A DNA stretch of 64,000 nucleotides, from contig NZ_JAINVX010000001.1 in NCBI RefSeq assembly GCF_019880635.1, positions 682,001-746,000 on the forward strand. Direction: 5' to 3'. Numbering within the stretch: position 1 is the stretch's first letter; each line of letters begins with the position of its first letter. The notes under the pieces were generated by a model. It was not told the DNA's origin. It searched no databases and was given only the letters and a program-made list of their open reading frames with translations. Positions 1-7,739 of this stretch are shown here, in pieces. A program made the translations under genes and the position numbers. Source of the DNA: Hanstruepera marina. GTDB lineage: Bacteria; Bacteroidota; Bacteroidia; Flavobacteriales; Flavobacteriaceae.

Positions 1-1
1 C

Positions 2-1780
2 ATCGATCTGTGGAAAGAAAAGTTTCCACCAGGCAGCTATACTTTCAAAGGCTTTGTGATTTCTAATATTTTTGATGTTACTGATGATCAGTCTATTTCA
101 AACATTAAGTCAACATTAATAGGTCAAGATAAGCGTAGCGACGAAAATTTCATGATTGATTTTCACGAGATTTTTAGGTCGTTGTTGGGTCTTAAAGATC
201 TCAAGGTAGGATTCTCGGTTTACAATGCTCGAGAAGATGTGTTTGAACGGGTTTATGGTTCTGGTATGACTAGCTATCTTTTGAATAAAAAGGAAAGTGA
301 ATCCTGTAAAAGCGCATTATGCAGATTGTCTTATAGCAAGCTTTTAAAAGAAAAACAATTTTTGTCAATATCTGATGTTGAAAAATTTAATGAAAGAACC
401 AAAGGGGAGGCGCCACAAATAAAATCACTTCACGACCAAAATATAAAGAGTGCCATTTTTGCACCAATAGCAAATGAAGATGGGTTAATGGGAATTTTAG
501 AGCTCGTTTCTCATAAACCAAAAGTTTTAAATAGTATTATAGCCAACAAGCTAGTAGATGTTATGCCTTATATTGTTGCGGCCGTTGAGCGTTCCAAAGA
601 TGAAGAAGCTAATTTAATTAAGGCCATTATTCAAAAAGAGTGTACCTCAATTCATGATAGTGTGCTTTGGCGGTTTGAAGAAGAAGCCAAGCGATTTATT
701 AAAAATGAGTTGAGCGGCGAAAAGGCCGTATTTAAAAAAATTAGTTTTCATAACGTCTACCCATTATACGGACAAATAGATATTCAAGGTTCTTCTGATG
801 CTAGAAATGAAGCGACTAAATTAGATTTATTGGAACAACTAAAATTGGCTAGAGTGGTTTTGGAAAAAGCCAAAGCATTAGAGCAGTTGCCTATATATGA
901 TCAGTTTATTTACCAGATAGATGAGTATTCATTAAAACTAGAAGAAAATTTTCAAGTTGATAGTGAACAGATAATACAAAATTTCTTTAATCAGGATATT
1001 AACCCACTATTGGACCATTTAAAAGAGCAGGAAACCGTTCAATTAGCTATAAGCAATTACTATTTGCATATCGACCGAACCATGAATGAAGTCTATGAAC
1101 ACCGTAAAGATTTTGATAATACTATAACAAGTATTAACGAAAAAATGGCTGCATTATTAGATAATAAGCAAACAGATGCGCAATTGATGTATCCACACTT
1201 TTTTGAGCGTTATAAAACAGATGGTGTAGAGCACAATATGTACATTGGGCAATCCATTACTAAAGAAGATACGTTTAATGAAATTTATCTTTATAATTTA
1301 AGATTATGGCAGCTTCAAGCTATGTGCGAAATGGAGAATGATTATTATCAAATGCGACATAACTTGCCGGTTTCGTTGGATGTTGCTTCTATGATTTTGG
1401 TGTTTAACAGGCCAATGTCCATTAGTTTTAGAATGGATGAAAAACAATTTGATGTAGATGGAACTTATAATGCGCGCTACGAAATAGTAAAAAAACGTGT
1501 TGATAAAGCCTTTATTAAAGGGACAAAAGAACGTGTTACCCAAAAAGGTAAAATCACAATTGTGTATTCACATAAGCAAGATGAAATAGAATATTTACGT
1601 TACATCAAGTTTTTACAATCTAAACAAATGCTCGATACAGATATTGAAATAGTTGAGCTTCAAGACCTTCAAGCAGTTACTGGTCTTAAAGCAATTCGTG
1701 TAAGTATTTTGTATTCAAAAGGACAAACAGATAAAAGCTATTATACCTATGATGACCTAATGGAGGCTATTAAAGCCTAA
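2..1780 (+). CDS. GAF domain-containing protein, 5' end cut by window edge
   Basis: The frame is open from base 2, and no stop precedes the GTG at 56, so this is the C-terminal part of a longer protein. The codons before 56 read like ordinary protein (IDLWKEKFPPGSYTFKGF), so 56 is unlikely to be the true start. Roughly residues 30-170 of the visible part resemble a GAF domain, a small-molecule or regulatory fold (GFSVYNAREDVFERVYG ... GILELVSHKP). The rest is alpha-helical and charged, with no catalytic motif I recognise. No signal peptide or membrane segment is visible. Its stop overlaps by 4 bp the stop of the convergent HD-domain gene. Large GAF proteins of this type are common in Flavobacteriaceae, but their ligand and role are unknown to me. 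Confidence 0.8.
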   Translation: MDLWKEKFPPGSYTFKGFVISNIFDVTDDQSISNIKSTLIGQDKRSDENFMIDFHEIFRSLLGLKDLKVGFSVYNAREDVFERVYGSGMTSYLLNKKESESCKSALCRLSYSKLLKEKQFLSISDVEKFNERTKGEAPQIKSLHDQNIKSAIFAPIANEDGLMGILELVSHKPKVLNSIIANKLVDVMPYIVAAVERSKDEEANLIKAIIQKECTSIHDSVLWRFEEEAKRFIKNELSGEKAVFKKISFHNVYPLYGQIDIQGSSDARNEATKLDLLEQLKLARVVLEKAKALEQLPIYDQFIYQIDEYSLKLEENFQVDSEQIIQNFFNQDINPLLDHLKEQETVQLAISNYYLHIDRTMNEVYEHRKDFDNTITSINEKMAALLDNKQTDAQLMYPHFFERYKTDGVEHNMYIGQSITKEDTFNEIYLYNLRLWQLQAMCEMENDYYQMRHNLPVSLDVASMILVFNRPMSISFRMDEKQFDVDGTYNARYEIVKKRVDKAFIKGTKERVTQKGKITIVYSHKQDEIEYLRYIKFLQSKQMLDTDIEIVELQDLQAVTGLKAIRVSILYSKGQTDKSYYTYDDLMEAIKA

Positions 1781-2970
1781 ATACCTGAAAAGAAAAATGC
1801 AATACCAAAGGCAATTACCGATATTATTATACCAATCATAAATACTGTATAAGTTAATCTTAATATGCGGTACTTTCTGTCCAGTACTTTGCCAAGAAAA
1901 TATAAGTCTTTAGTTAGCGAACTATAAACATAATTTTTATCCTTAAGCAATTCATCAATTGCCCACTCAAATTCTTCGAGTTTCATTTTATGAAAATTAC
2001 CGAAAAAAGTAAGATTTACACGTTGTTGTTCAACATCTTCTTTTGTAAACTCACCTCGTGTTACATTTGGTCGAGTTGCAACAATTGATAAGACCATAGC
2101 AATTACACTAAAAACCAAAAATATTATAGTAGGTACAATAAGATAGGCATTTGATGGATTATCTAGTTTGGAAATTAAGTTTGATAATACCAGTGAAATA
2201 ATAATAGCATTAACAGATAATAAAATATTGGCTTTTGTATCTGCAATATCACTGAGTTTTATGTGGTTTCTTAAGGCTACACGATAAAAGGTTTGTATAC
2301 CACGATCTGGGTTTTCACTTCGGTATTGAGCTTTATATTTAGCCTTTAATTTTTCAATATTAATTTTCTTTTTGTTCTTTTTTCTTCTTTTAATGAGTTT
2401 GGCCAAATTTTCAGCTTTAACGGGCTCCCAGTTTTTAAGGGCATAATCTGTGTAAAACTTATGTTTTTTAGATAACACTTCAATGTTTTCTTTTAACCAA
2501 GCATTTGGCGAGTAAACTTTAATATCATGTAATTCAAGTTCTTTTCTTAAAAACTCACTAGCTTCATCAAAATAGTCTTTGCCAAAATGAGAAGAATCAG
2601 CATCACGAATTATTTTGCTAAAAGTGTTTTTAGGTTCTTCATCAAATTTTGTTGCCATTATACAATCTGAAACTTGTGAAATAACATTGTCTGGCACACC
2701 TTCTTTTTGTAGAAATTCTGTGGCAATTTTCACGCTTTCTTCTTCATGATTAATATGGCCCTTTGTATACCCGGTGTCATGTAGTAAAGCAGCTAAACGT
2801 AACACTTTAATTTCAGTGTCATTTAAATTAGAATGTTCTATAAGCTCGTTCAGGCTTTTTAAAACACGTTTAGTGTGTGTTAAATTATGATAGAGAAATG
2901 TTGGGGCTAATTGGTTTTTAAATAAATCAAAAACAAATGCTTCTGTTTTCTCTATTATGTTATCCGTCAT
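1777..2970 (-). CDS. HD-domain phosphohydrolase fused to Pycsar-effector-like (DUF5706) membrane module
   Basis: Residues ~1-130 form an HD domain: H28 and H32 (HNLTH), H64-D65 (LHDTGY) and an Asp near 123-125 (IRDAD) are the expected metal ligands, so hydrolysis of a nucleotide or cyclic nucleotide is plausible. A basic, coiled linker (~190-215) leads to a C-terminal module with two hydrophobic helices (~248-267 and 276-297), a soluble stretch, and a third helix (~372-394). The segment FYRVALRNHIKLSDIADTKA and the helical pair match what I know of DUF5706, the membrane effector module of Pycsar anti-phage systems. No cyclase lies next to it, so a defence role is inference; a housekeeping nucleotide-sensing membrane protein is equally possible. 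The start at 2970 is the first ATG in frame. Confidence 0.8.
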   Translation of the reverse strand: MTDNIIEKTEAFVFDLFKNQLAPTFLYHNLTHTKRVLKSLNELIEHSNLNDTEIKVLRLAALLHDTGYTKGHINHEEESVKIATEFLQKEGVPDNVISQVSDCIMATKFDEEPKNTFSKIIRDADSSHFGKDYFDEASEFLRKELELHDIKVYSPNAWLKENIEVLSKKHKFYTDYALKNWEPVKAENLAKLIKRRKKNKKKINIEKLKAKYKAQYRSENPDRGIQTFYRVALRNHIKLSDIADTKANILLSVNAIIISLVLSNLISKLDNPSNAYLIVPTIIFLVFSVIAMVLSIVATRPNVTRGEFTKEDVEQQRVNLTFFGNFHKMKLEEFEWAIDELLKDKNYVYSSLTKDLYFLGKVLDRKYRILRLTYTVFMIGIIISVIAFGIAFFFSGI

Positions 2971-3073
2971 AAGATGCTTTTTTAAAGTTCCAAATTACAA
3001 AATATTAGGAATTAGATTGAAATAATTTCCACTTTCGAATATGTCGAATAAAGAAATAAACCTTTCAAGATTA

Positions 3074-6000
3074 TTAGCGTTTTAATGTAAAATGACCTTT
3101 GTATATTATACCATTGGCTCTTGTAACTGTAAACCAATAGTCATTTGTGGGCATAGGAAACCCATTGAGTGTTCCATCCCATCCATAATCATTATAATCT
3201 AAATTTGTGATAAATTTTCCGTATCTGTCAAAAATGTTTATTAGAATACAAGGTTCAAAATCAGAATACTGAATACGCCAAACATCATTGTCGCCATCAT
3301 TGTTTGGAGTAAAAAATTTAGGGTAGTTTAAGATGAAAACTGTTTCGGAAATAATCCCGCAACCATTTAAATCCATTACATAAACGGTGTATTCACCAGG
3401 TTCTAAATTGAAAAAGGCATTGCTGTCTTGATAGTTTATACCGTCTATAGAATATACGTAATCACCAATACCACTTGCTGAAACTGTAATGCTGTTATCA
3501 TTATAGGTCCAATCTTCTATTTCAATATTATTTATTGTGGCAACATCTGAAGAAATTACTGTAAATGTTTGTATTGAAGAACAGGTTAAGTTATCATATT
3601 CATTGCTAACTGTTACTGAGTAAGTGCCTGGTTGATTAACAACAATTGAAGAAGTTGTCTCGGCAGTAGACCATTCATATTGTGTATAACCAGGGTCAGC
3701 AGAAAGTACAAGAGTGTCATTTTTACATATAAATACGGTCTCGTCATCAGATAGTTCAGGAGATGTGCCTATGAATATTTGAAACGAAGTTGAGCCAAAA
3801 CATACATTCAAGCTATTATGGACTACTCTAGCATAAATAGTTTGTGGATTTGAAACATTTGTGTAAGGTTCAGGTAATGGATTGTCTCCGGTATTAGCAT
3901 CCTGCGGACTTATATGGTAAGTAATAGTATAGTCATTTGGATCTTGGTTCCCTAAAATTTGACTGTTTTGATTGGTAAGGTTAAAAGCATCTGTTTCTAT
4001 ACCATCATCTCGGCAAGATAGCATGCTGTCGGGTGTGTTTACACGAACCAAAGGAAGTAAATTTTCTAAATTAACAGTTGCTGTTTCTATACTACCACAA
4101 GAATCCTCTACACGAATCTCATAGGTTCCAAAAGGCAATCCAGTAAAAACATTGTTGCTGCCGTTATCTAAAAAGAAGGGAGAGGTAATACTAAAATTAT
4201 AAGGCTCTACTCCAATTACATCTAAAATAATATCAGAAGGGCCGGTTCCGCCATCACAATTTAAATTATAAATTCCTGAAATGACAAGTTGAGATGTAAC
4301 TTCAAAAGGCGCCATAATATCTAAACAGTATTCTGTGGTATTGCTATTATATGCTAAAAAGACTTTTATGACACGAAACTCTCCTGTTTCAAAAATATTG
4401 AACAAGGTTTCCATGTTTTGCATTTCTATAGAATTACTGCTATTTGGGGTTTCACCTTCTGTATAGAGCGAACCTGTAAATGGATGTCCCCAAGAATTAG
4501 AACTAGGGTAAAATTTTTGAAACCAATAAGTAATTGCTGTTACAGAATCGTCAGAATCATCAATTGTCAAATCAAAGGAGCCGCAATTACGGTTTATACT
4601 ATAGGCGAAAGGTGTAGGGTTATAGTCAAAAATGTCCACATTAACCGTATAGTTAAAGCCACACTCGTCAGTCAGGTTTATAGTATAATTTCCAATAGGC
4701 AAATAATTCTGAAAATAGAATCCTTGGTTTCTAATATTTTCGCTTACATCATCTGGTAGGCTGTTTTCGTATTCTCCAGGAGCAGATGTAATGACTACTG
4801 AAGTAATATCGCCATTGTCACTATCTATTCGTAATGAACCTGTTTCGGTTAAACAATTTTCGGTAGTAAAAATTCGTAGGTCTTTAAATACAAATTCAGG
4901 CACGTTAAAATCAATAGTGTACTCATCACCGCAATCATCAATTAAAAATATAGTGTATGCTCCTACTGGTAAGTCTGTAAGATTTAGAAAGCTATTAGTT
5001 ACAAAATTGGTGACCTCGTCTGGTAAGCTATTAGGATAGTTGCTAGGAGCTATCGTTATTTCGGCATATTCAATAATTCTATCAGGAATGGTAATATTTG
5101 CATATCCAAAGTTAGATTCGCAACCATTGTTACCAGCATCAACAACAGGTTCAATATCAGGATCTGTTATTTCTAATGAAGCTTCGCTGGTTCTGCCACA
5201 TGAGTCGGTAACGCTAACTGTATAATTTCCAGTAGGAACCTCTGTTGTAGGTAAGCCAAAATTAATAGGAGAACTAGAATAAGGACCTGGATAATCACTA
5301 TTAAAATCAGAAGGATTAAAGTCTGCTGGCGATTCTGTAAAATTTAAGGTAAAGGGTGGATTAAACCTACGAACATTAACCGAAAAAACTTGGCCACAAT
5401 TTGCGGGTGTTGCTACAATTTCAACAAAAGGATTGGGGTCTATGGTGTTGCTTGTTTCAAATGTGTTGTCACAAGCGTCAGTGACTGAAATAGAAATATC
5501 AAAAATATCATTACCGAATAAAGGAATGTTTTGAGTAATATCAAACCCTTCAGGCGATTCGCTTGGTACGTTTACAATTATAGTCTGCGCAGGGCCACCG
5601 TTAGGAGGTGTTATGGTATAGGTAATAACTAAAGGGTATGATAGAGGAGCTCCAGATGGAGAGCCAATAAAATTGGTTATTGTAATAGTGTCGCAAGAGT
5701 CAAGTATGTCTGGGGTTTGAGTAGGAAACACCTGAATGTCATTAGCAGATAAAAACATGGTGTATGATTTTGAAACAGCATTGCCACATTCATCAAAAAC
5801 GCGAATTATATATGTGCCTTGGGGCACATTGTTAAATTCATTCGATTCTTGGGGAGGTACTGTTACTGGTCCGGAAATAATTTCATACGATACTGCATTG
5901 CCTTCTATTATATTAACTATTATTGTAGAGGTTAAATCGCAATTAGCAACACTTTCATGTGATATGTCAAAATCTAATTCAGTAGTTAAATCTTCAATGG

Positions 6001-6328
6001 TTATATCTACAAACTCTGAATTCTCCTCACCATTTAAAATTTGAATGGCGACTACACGATAATCACCAGACAATAAGTTTATAAATGAATTTGCAGTGGT
6101 TTCAGAAATTGGGTTGTCTAAATCTGGGAGTAAAAATAGCTGATAAAGTATTGTGGCACCAGGCTCAGTATTTGATACAGACATGTTTAAAGCACCATTA
6201 CCAATACAGGTTTCAGGGGTTGCGGTTACTTCTAAATTAAAATCAGAAAGTTGAGCATAACCAAACGTTGTGTTCAAAATCAACACGAAAATCCAAAACC
6301 AATGTAGTTTGATCTTGTTGTTCCTCAT
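3074..6328 (-). CDS. secreted modular protein with T9SS type B (gliding motility-associated) C-terminal domain
   Basis: A 1084-residue protein with a clean signal peptide (hydrophobic FWIFVLILNTTFGYA, cleavage near residue 25-26). The body is a chain of roughly 90-residue Ig-like modules, most ending in a G-x-Y-x-(V/I) strand followed by D-x-CG: FDECGN, TDACDN, TDSCGR, IDDCGD, TDECGF, EDSCGS. This resembles SprB and other flavobacterial surface adhesins. The last ~85 residues (FFTPNNDGDNDVWRI ... YKGHFTLKR) are the type B sorting domain that directs proteins through the type IX secretion system to the cell surface. It probably acts as a surface-attached or released adhesin. It stands alone on the minus strand with a promoter-like box upstream. 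No enzymatic domain is visible. Confidence 0.88.
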   Translation of the reverse strand: MRNNKIKLHWFWIFVLILNTTFGYAQLSDFNLEVTATPETCIGNGALNMSVSNTEPGATILYQLFLLPDLDNPISETTANSFINLLSGDYRVVAIQILNGEENSEFVDITIEDLTTELDFDISHESVANCDLTSTIIVNIIEGNAVSYEIISGPVTVPPQESNEFNNVPQGTYIIRVFDECGNAVSKSYTMFLSANDIQVFPTQTPDILDSCDTITITNFIGSPSGAPLSYPLVITYTITPPNGGPAQTIIVNVPSESPEGFDITQNIPLFGNDIFDISISVTDACDNTFETSNTIDPNPFVEIVATPANCGQVFSVNVRRFNPPFTLNFTESPADFNPSDFNSDYPGPYSSSPINFGLPTTEVPTGNYTVSVTDSCGRTSEASLEITDPDIEPVVDAGNNGCESNFGYANITIPDRIIEYAEITIAPSNYPNSLPDEVTNFVTNSFLNLTDLPVGAYTIFLIDDCGDEYTIDFNVPEFVFKDLRIFTTENCLTETGSLRIDSDNGDITSVVITSAPGEYENSLPDDVSENIRNQGFYFQNYLPIGNYTINLTDECGFNYTVNVDIFDYNPTPFAYSINRNCGSFDLTIDDSDDSVTAITYWFQKFYPSSNSWGHPFTGSLYTEGETPNSSNSIEMQNMETLFNIFETGEFRVIKVFLAYNSNTTEYCLDIMAPFEVTSQLVISGIYNLNCDGGTGPSDIILDVIGVEPYNFSITSPFFLDNGSNNVFTGLPFGTYEIRVEDSCGSIETATVNLENLLPLVRVNTPDSMLSCRDDGIETDAFNLTNQNSQILGNQDPNDYTITYHISPQDANTGDNPLPEPYTNVSNPQTIYARVVHNSLNVCFGSTSFQIFIGTSPELSDDETVFICKNDTLVLSADPGYTQYEWSTAETTSSIVVNQPGTYSVTVSNEYDNLTCSSIQTFTVISSDVATINNIEIEDWTYNDNSITVSASGIGDYVYSIDGINYQDSNAFFNLEPGEYTVYVMDLNGCGIISETVFILNYPKFFTPNNDGDNDVWRIQYSDFEPCILINIFDRYGKFITNLDYNDYGWDGTLNGFPMPTNDYWFTVTRANGIIYKGHFTLKR

Positions 6329-6364
6329 AGCAATTATCTGACTATTAATTCATTCAGCTTATCT

Positions 6365-6372
6365 CAAAGATA
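6365..6372 (-). promoter_or_regulatory. Bacteroidota -7 promoter box (TAnnTTTG) upstream of the secreted T9SS protein
   Basis: On the minus strand this reads TATCTTTG, an exact match to the TAnnTTTG -7 box used by the Bacteroidota housekeeping sigma factor. It lies 37 bp before the ATG at 6328. No clear TTG -33 box is visible at the usual 19-21 bp spacing, so the call rests on one box. Confidence 0.4.
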
Positions 6373-6500
6373 CAATATAATTGTAATTTACAGATTTGCT
6401 TGTGGAATTCATAAAAGAAGTAAGGTTTTTACTCATATTCCGACATAATTAGTCATGAATAAATAGTATTTTAATTGAATTAAAAAGAAAGGAAAATTTT

Positions 6501-6962
6501 ATGTTAACATGGAAAGATGTTATCAGTTTCACCGTTAATGGAAGCCCCATTCCAGACAAGCGTGTTGAGAAATCAGAAGATGAATGGAGAGATTTACTAA
6601 CTCCGGAACAATTTAGAATTACAAGACAAAAAGGTACGGAACCACCAAATAGTGGCGCACTCTGTAGTATTTATGATGAAGGCAAATACAATTGTGTTTG
6701 TTGTGACACACCTTTGTTTGATTCAACCATTAAATTTAGTTCAGGAACAGGTTGGCCAAGCTTTACACAACCTATTGATAAAAATGCGATCAAATATGAA
6801 AAGGATTCATCTTTTGGGATGGTTCGTGTTGAGGTTATGTGCAATACTTGTGATGCCCATTTAGGTCATGTATTTCCTGATGGTCCCGAGCCAAGTGGAT
6901 TACGTTATTGCATTAATTCTGAATCTATGATTTTAAACAAGGAGGTAACCAATGGCAACTAA
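6501..6962 (+). CDS. msrB: peptide-methionine (R)-S-oxide reductase MsrB
   Basis: Reduces the R epimer of methionine sulfoxide in proteins. Both zinc CxxC pairs are present (NCVCCDTP and CNTCDAHLGH), as are the FSSGTGWPSF motif and the catalytic cysteine in GLRYCINS. The N-terminal ~35 residues are a lead-in before the domain at RDLLTPEQFRITRQKGTE. No signal peptide, so cytoplasmic. Its last codons overlap the start of msrA by 11 bp, and the two, with the glutaredoxin-like gene and selO, form a tight oxidative-repair operon. The resolving electron donor is probably thioredoxin or the neighbouring glutaredoxin-fold protein. Confidence 0.95.
   Translation: MLTWKDVISFTVNGSPIPDKRVEKSEDEWRDLLTPEQFRITRQKGTEPPNSGALCSIYDEGKYNCVCCDTPLFDSTIKFSSGTGWPSFTQPIDKNAIKYEKDSSFGMVRVEVMCNTCDAHLGHVFPDGPEPSGLRYCINSESMILNKEVTNGN
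6939..6945 (+). promoter_or_regulatory. unusually strong Shine-Dalgarno for msrA, inside msrB
   Basis: AAGGAGG ends 6 nt before the msrA ATG at 6952 and continues into TAACC, matching the 16S rRNA 3' end almost perfectly. Bacteroidota genes usually lack a recognisable Shine-Dalgarno, so this site stands out. It decides the msrA start and fits translational coupling to msrB, inside whose coding sequence it lies. Confidence 0.7.
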
Positions 6963-7494
6963 AAATTTGCAACAGGCTACTTTGGGAGGTGGCTGTTTTT
7001 GGTGTACTGAAGCCGTTTTTCAAGAGGTTAATGGTGTTGAAAACATTATTTCAGGATATTCAGGAGGCAATGTTCCAGGGTATCCAACCTATCGTGAAAT
7101 TTGTTCAGGATTGACAGGTCATGCCGAAGTGATACAAATTACGTTTGATGCCAATATTATTTCTTTTGAAGATATTCTCGTGATTTTCATGACAACCCAT
7201 GATCCAACCACGCTTAATCGTCAAGGTGCAGACAGAGGTACGCAATATCGTTCAGTAATTTTTTATCATGATGAAGCGCAGAAGGTAATTGCAGAGAAAG
7301 TAGTAAAGCAAGTGCAGGCTTATTACGAAAGCCCAATTGTAACTCAAATGGCACCTTTGGATGTTTTTTATGAAGCTGAAAAGGAACACCAAGATTATTA
7401 CAGAAATAATCAAGAGCAGGGCTATTGCAATTTTGTTATTACGCCAAAATTGGCTAAACTTCGAAAGCTTCATGCCGATAAATTAAAATTATGA
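6952..7494 (+). CDS. msrA: peptide-methionine (S)-S-oxide reductase MsrA
   Basis: Reduces the S epimer of methionine sulfoxide. The hallmark GGGCFWCTEAVFQ lies at residues ~12-24 with the catalytic cysteine in GCFWC. GYSGG, the HAEVIQI strand, DPTTLNRQGADRGTQYRS and the EKEHQDYY segment are all intact. 180 residues is normal for the family. No signal peptide is visible. It overlaps msrB by 11 bp and the next gene by 4 bp (ATGA), so the operon is translationally coupled. Together MsrA and MsrB cover both sulfoxide epimers. Confidence 0.96.
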   Translation: MATKNLQQATLGGGCFWCTEAVFQEVNGVENIISGYSGGNVPGYPTYREICSGLTGHAEVIQITFDANIISFEDILVIFMTTHDPTTLNRQGADRGTQYRSVIFYHDEAQKVIAEKVVKQVQAYYESPIVTQMAPLDVFYEAEKEHQDYYRNNQEQGYCNFVITPKLAKLRKLHADKLKL

Positions 7495-7739
7495 CAATAA
7501 AATTATATGGCTCTAAACAGTGCCATAAATCAGACTATTATAAAACATTTTTAGAAACACGTAATTTGGATTACGTGTTTCTTGATGTTATAGAGAATGC
7601 GGTTTATGCTGAAGAATTGTGTAACTTGTATAAAAATCGAAAACTCAATTTTCCAACTTTGTTATTGGGCGAAAAGAAACTGCGCAATCCTAAAGACAAT
7701 GAACTTGATAAATGGATAAACAAACTAAATGACGCTTAA
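7491..7739 (+). CDS. glutaredoxin-like thioredoxin-fold protein
   Basis: An 82-residue cytoplasmic protein with a beta-alpha-beta start, IKLYGSKQCHKSDYYKTFLE, whose C-H-K-S is a monothiol CxxS version of the glutaredoxin CPYC site. NFPTLLLGEKKLRNP supplies the cis-proline (F-P-T) and the expected downstream turn. Wedged between msrA (4-bp overlap) and selO (11-bp overlap), it probably handles glutathione- or thiol-linked reduction for the repair enzymes or deglutathionylation. With only one active-site cysteine it may carry out monothiol chemistry or serve a non-redox role. The partner is not shown by sequence. Confidence 0.75.
   Translation: MTIKLYGSKQCHKSDYYKTFLETRNLDYVFLDVIENAVYAEELCNLYKNRKLNFPTLLLGEKKLRNPKDNELDKWINKLNDA

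Noticed and set aside
1777-2970. A Pycsar anti-phage operon
   Set aside because: The effector-like module is present but no cyclase gene is adjacent; the neighbours are a GAF protein and an adhesin.
4418-6044. Several plus-strand open frames of 60-113 codons opposite the T9SS protein
   Set aside because: They are antisense shadows of a long, clearly coding gene, without starts or domains of their own.
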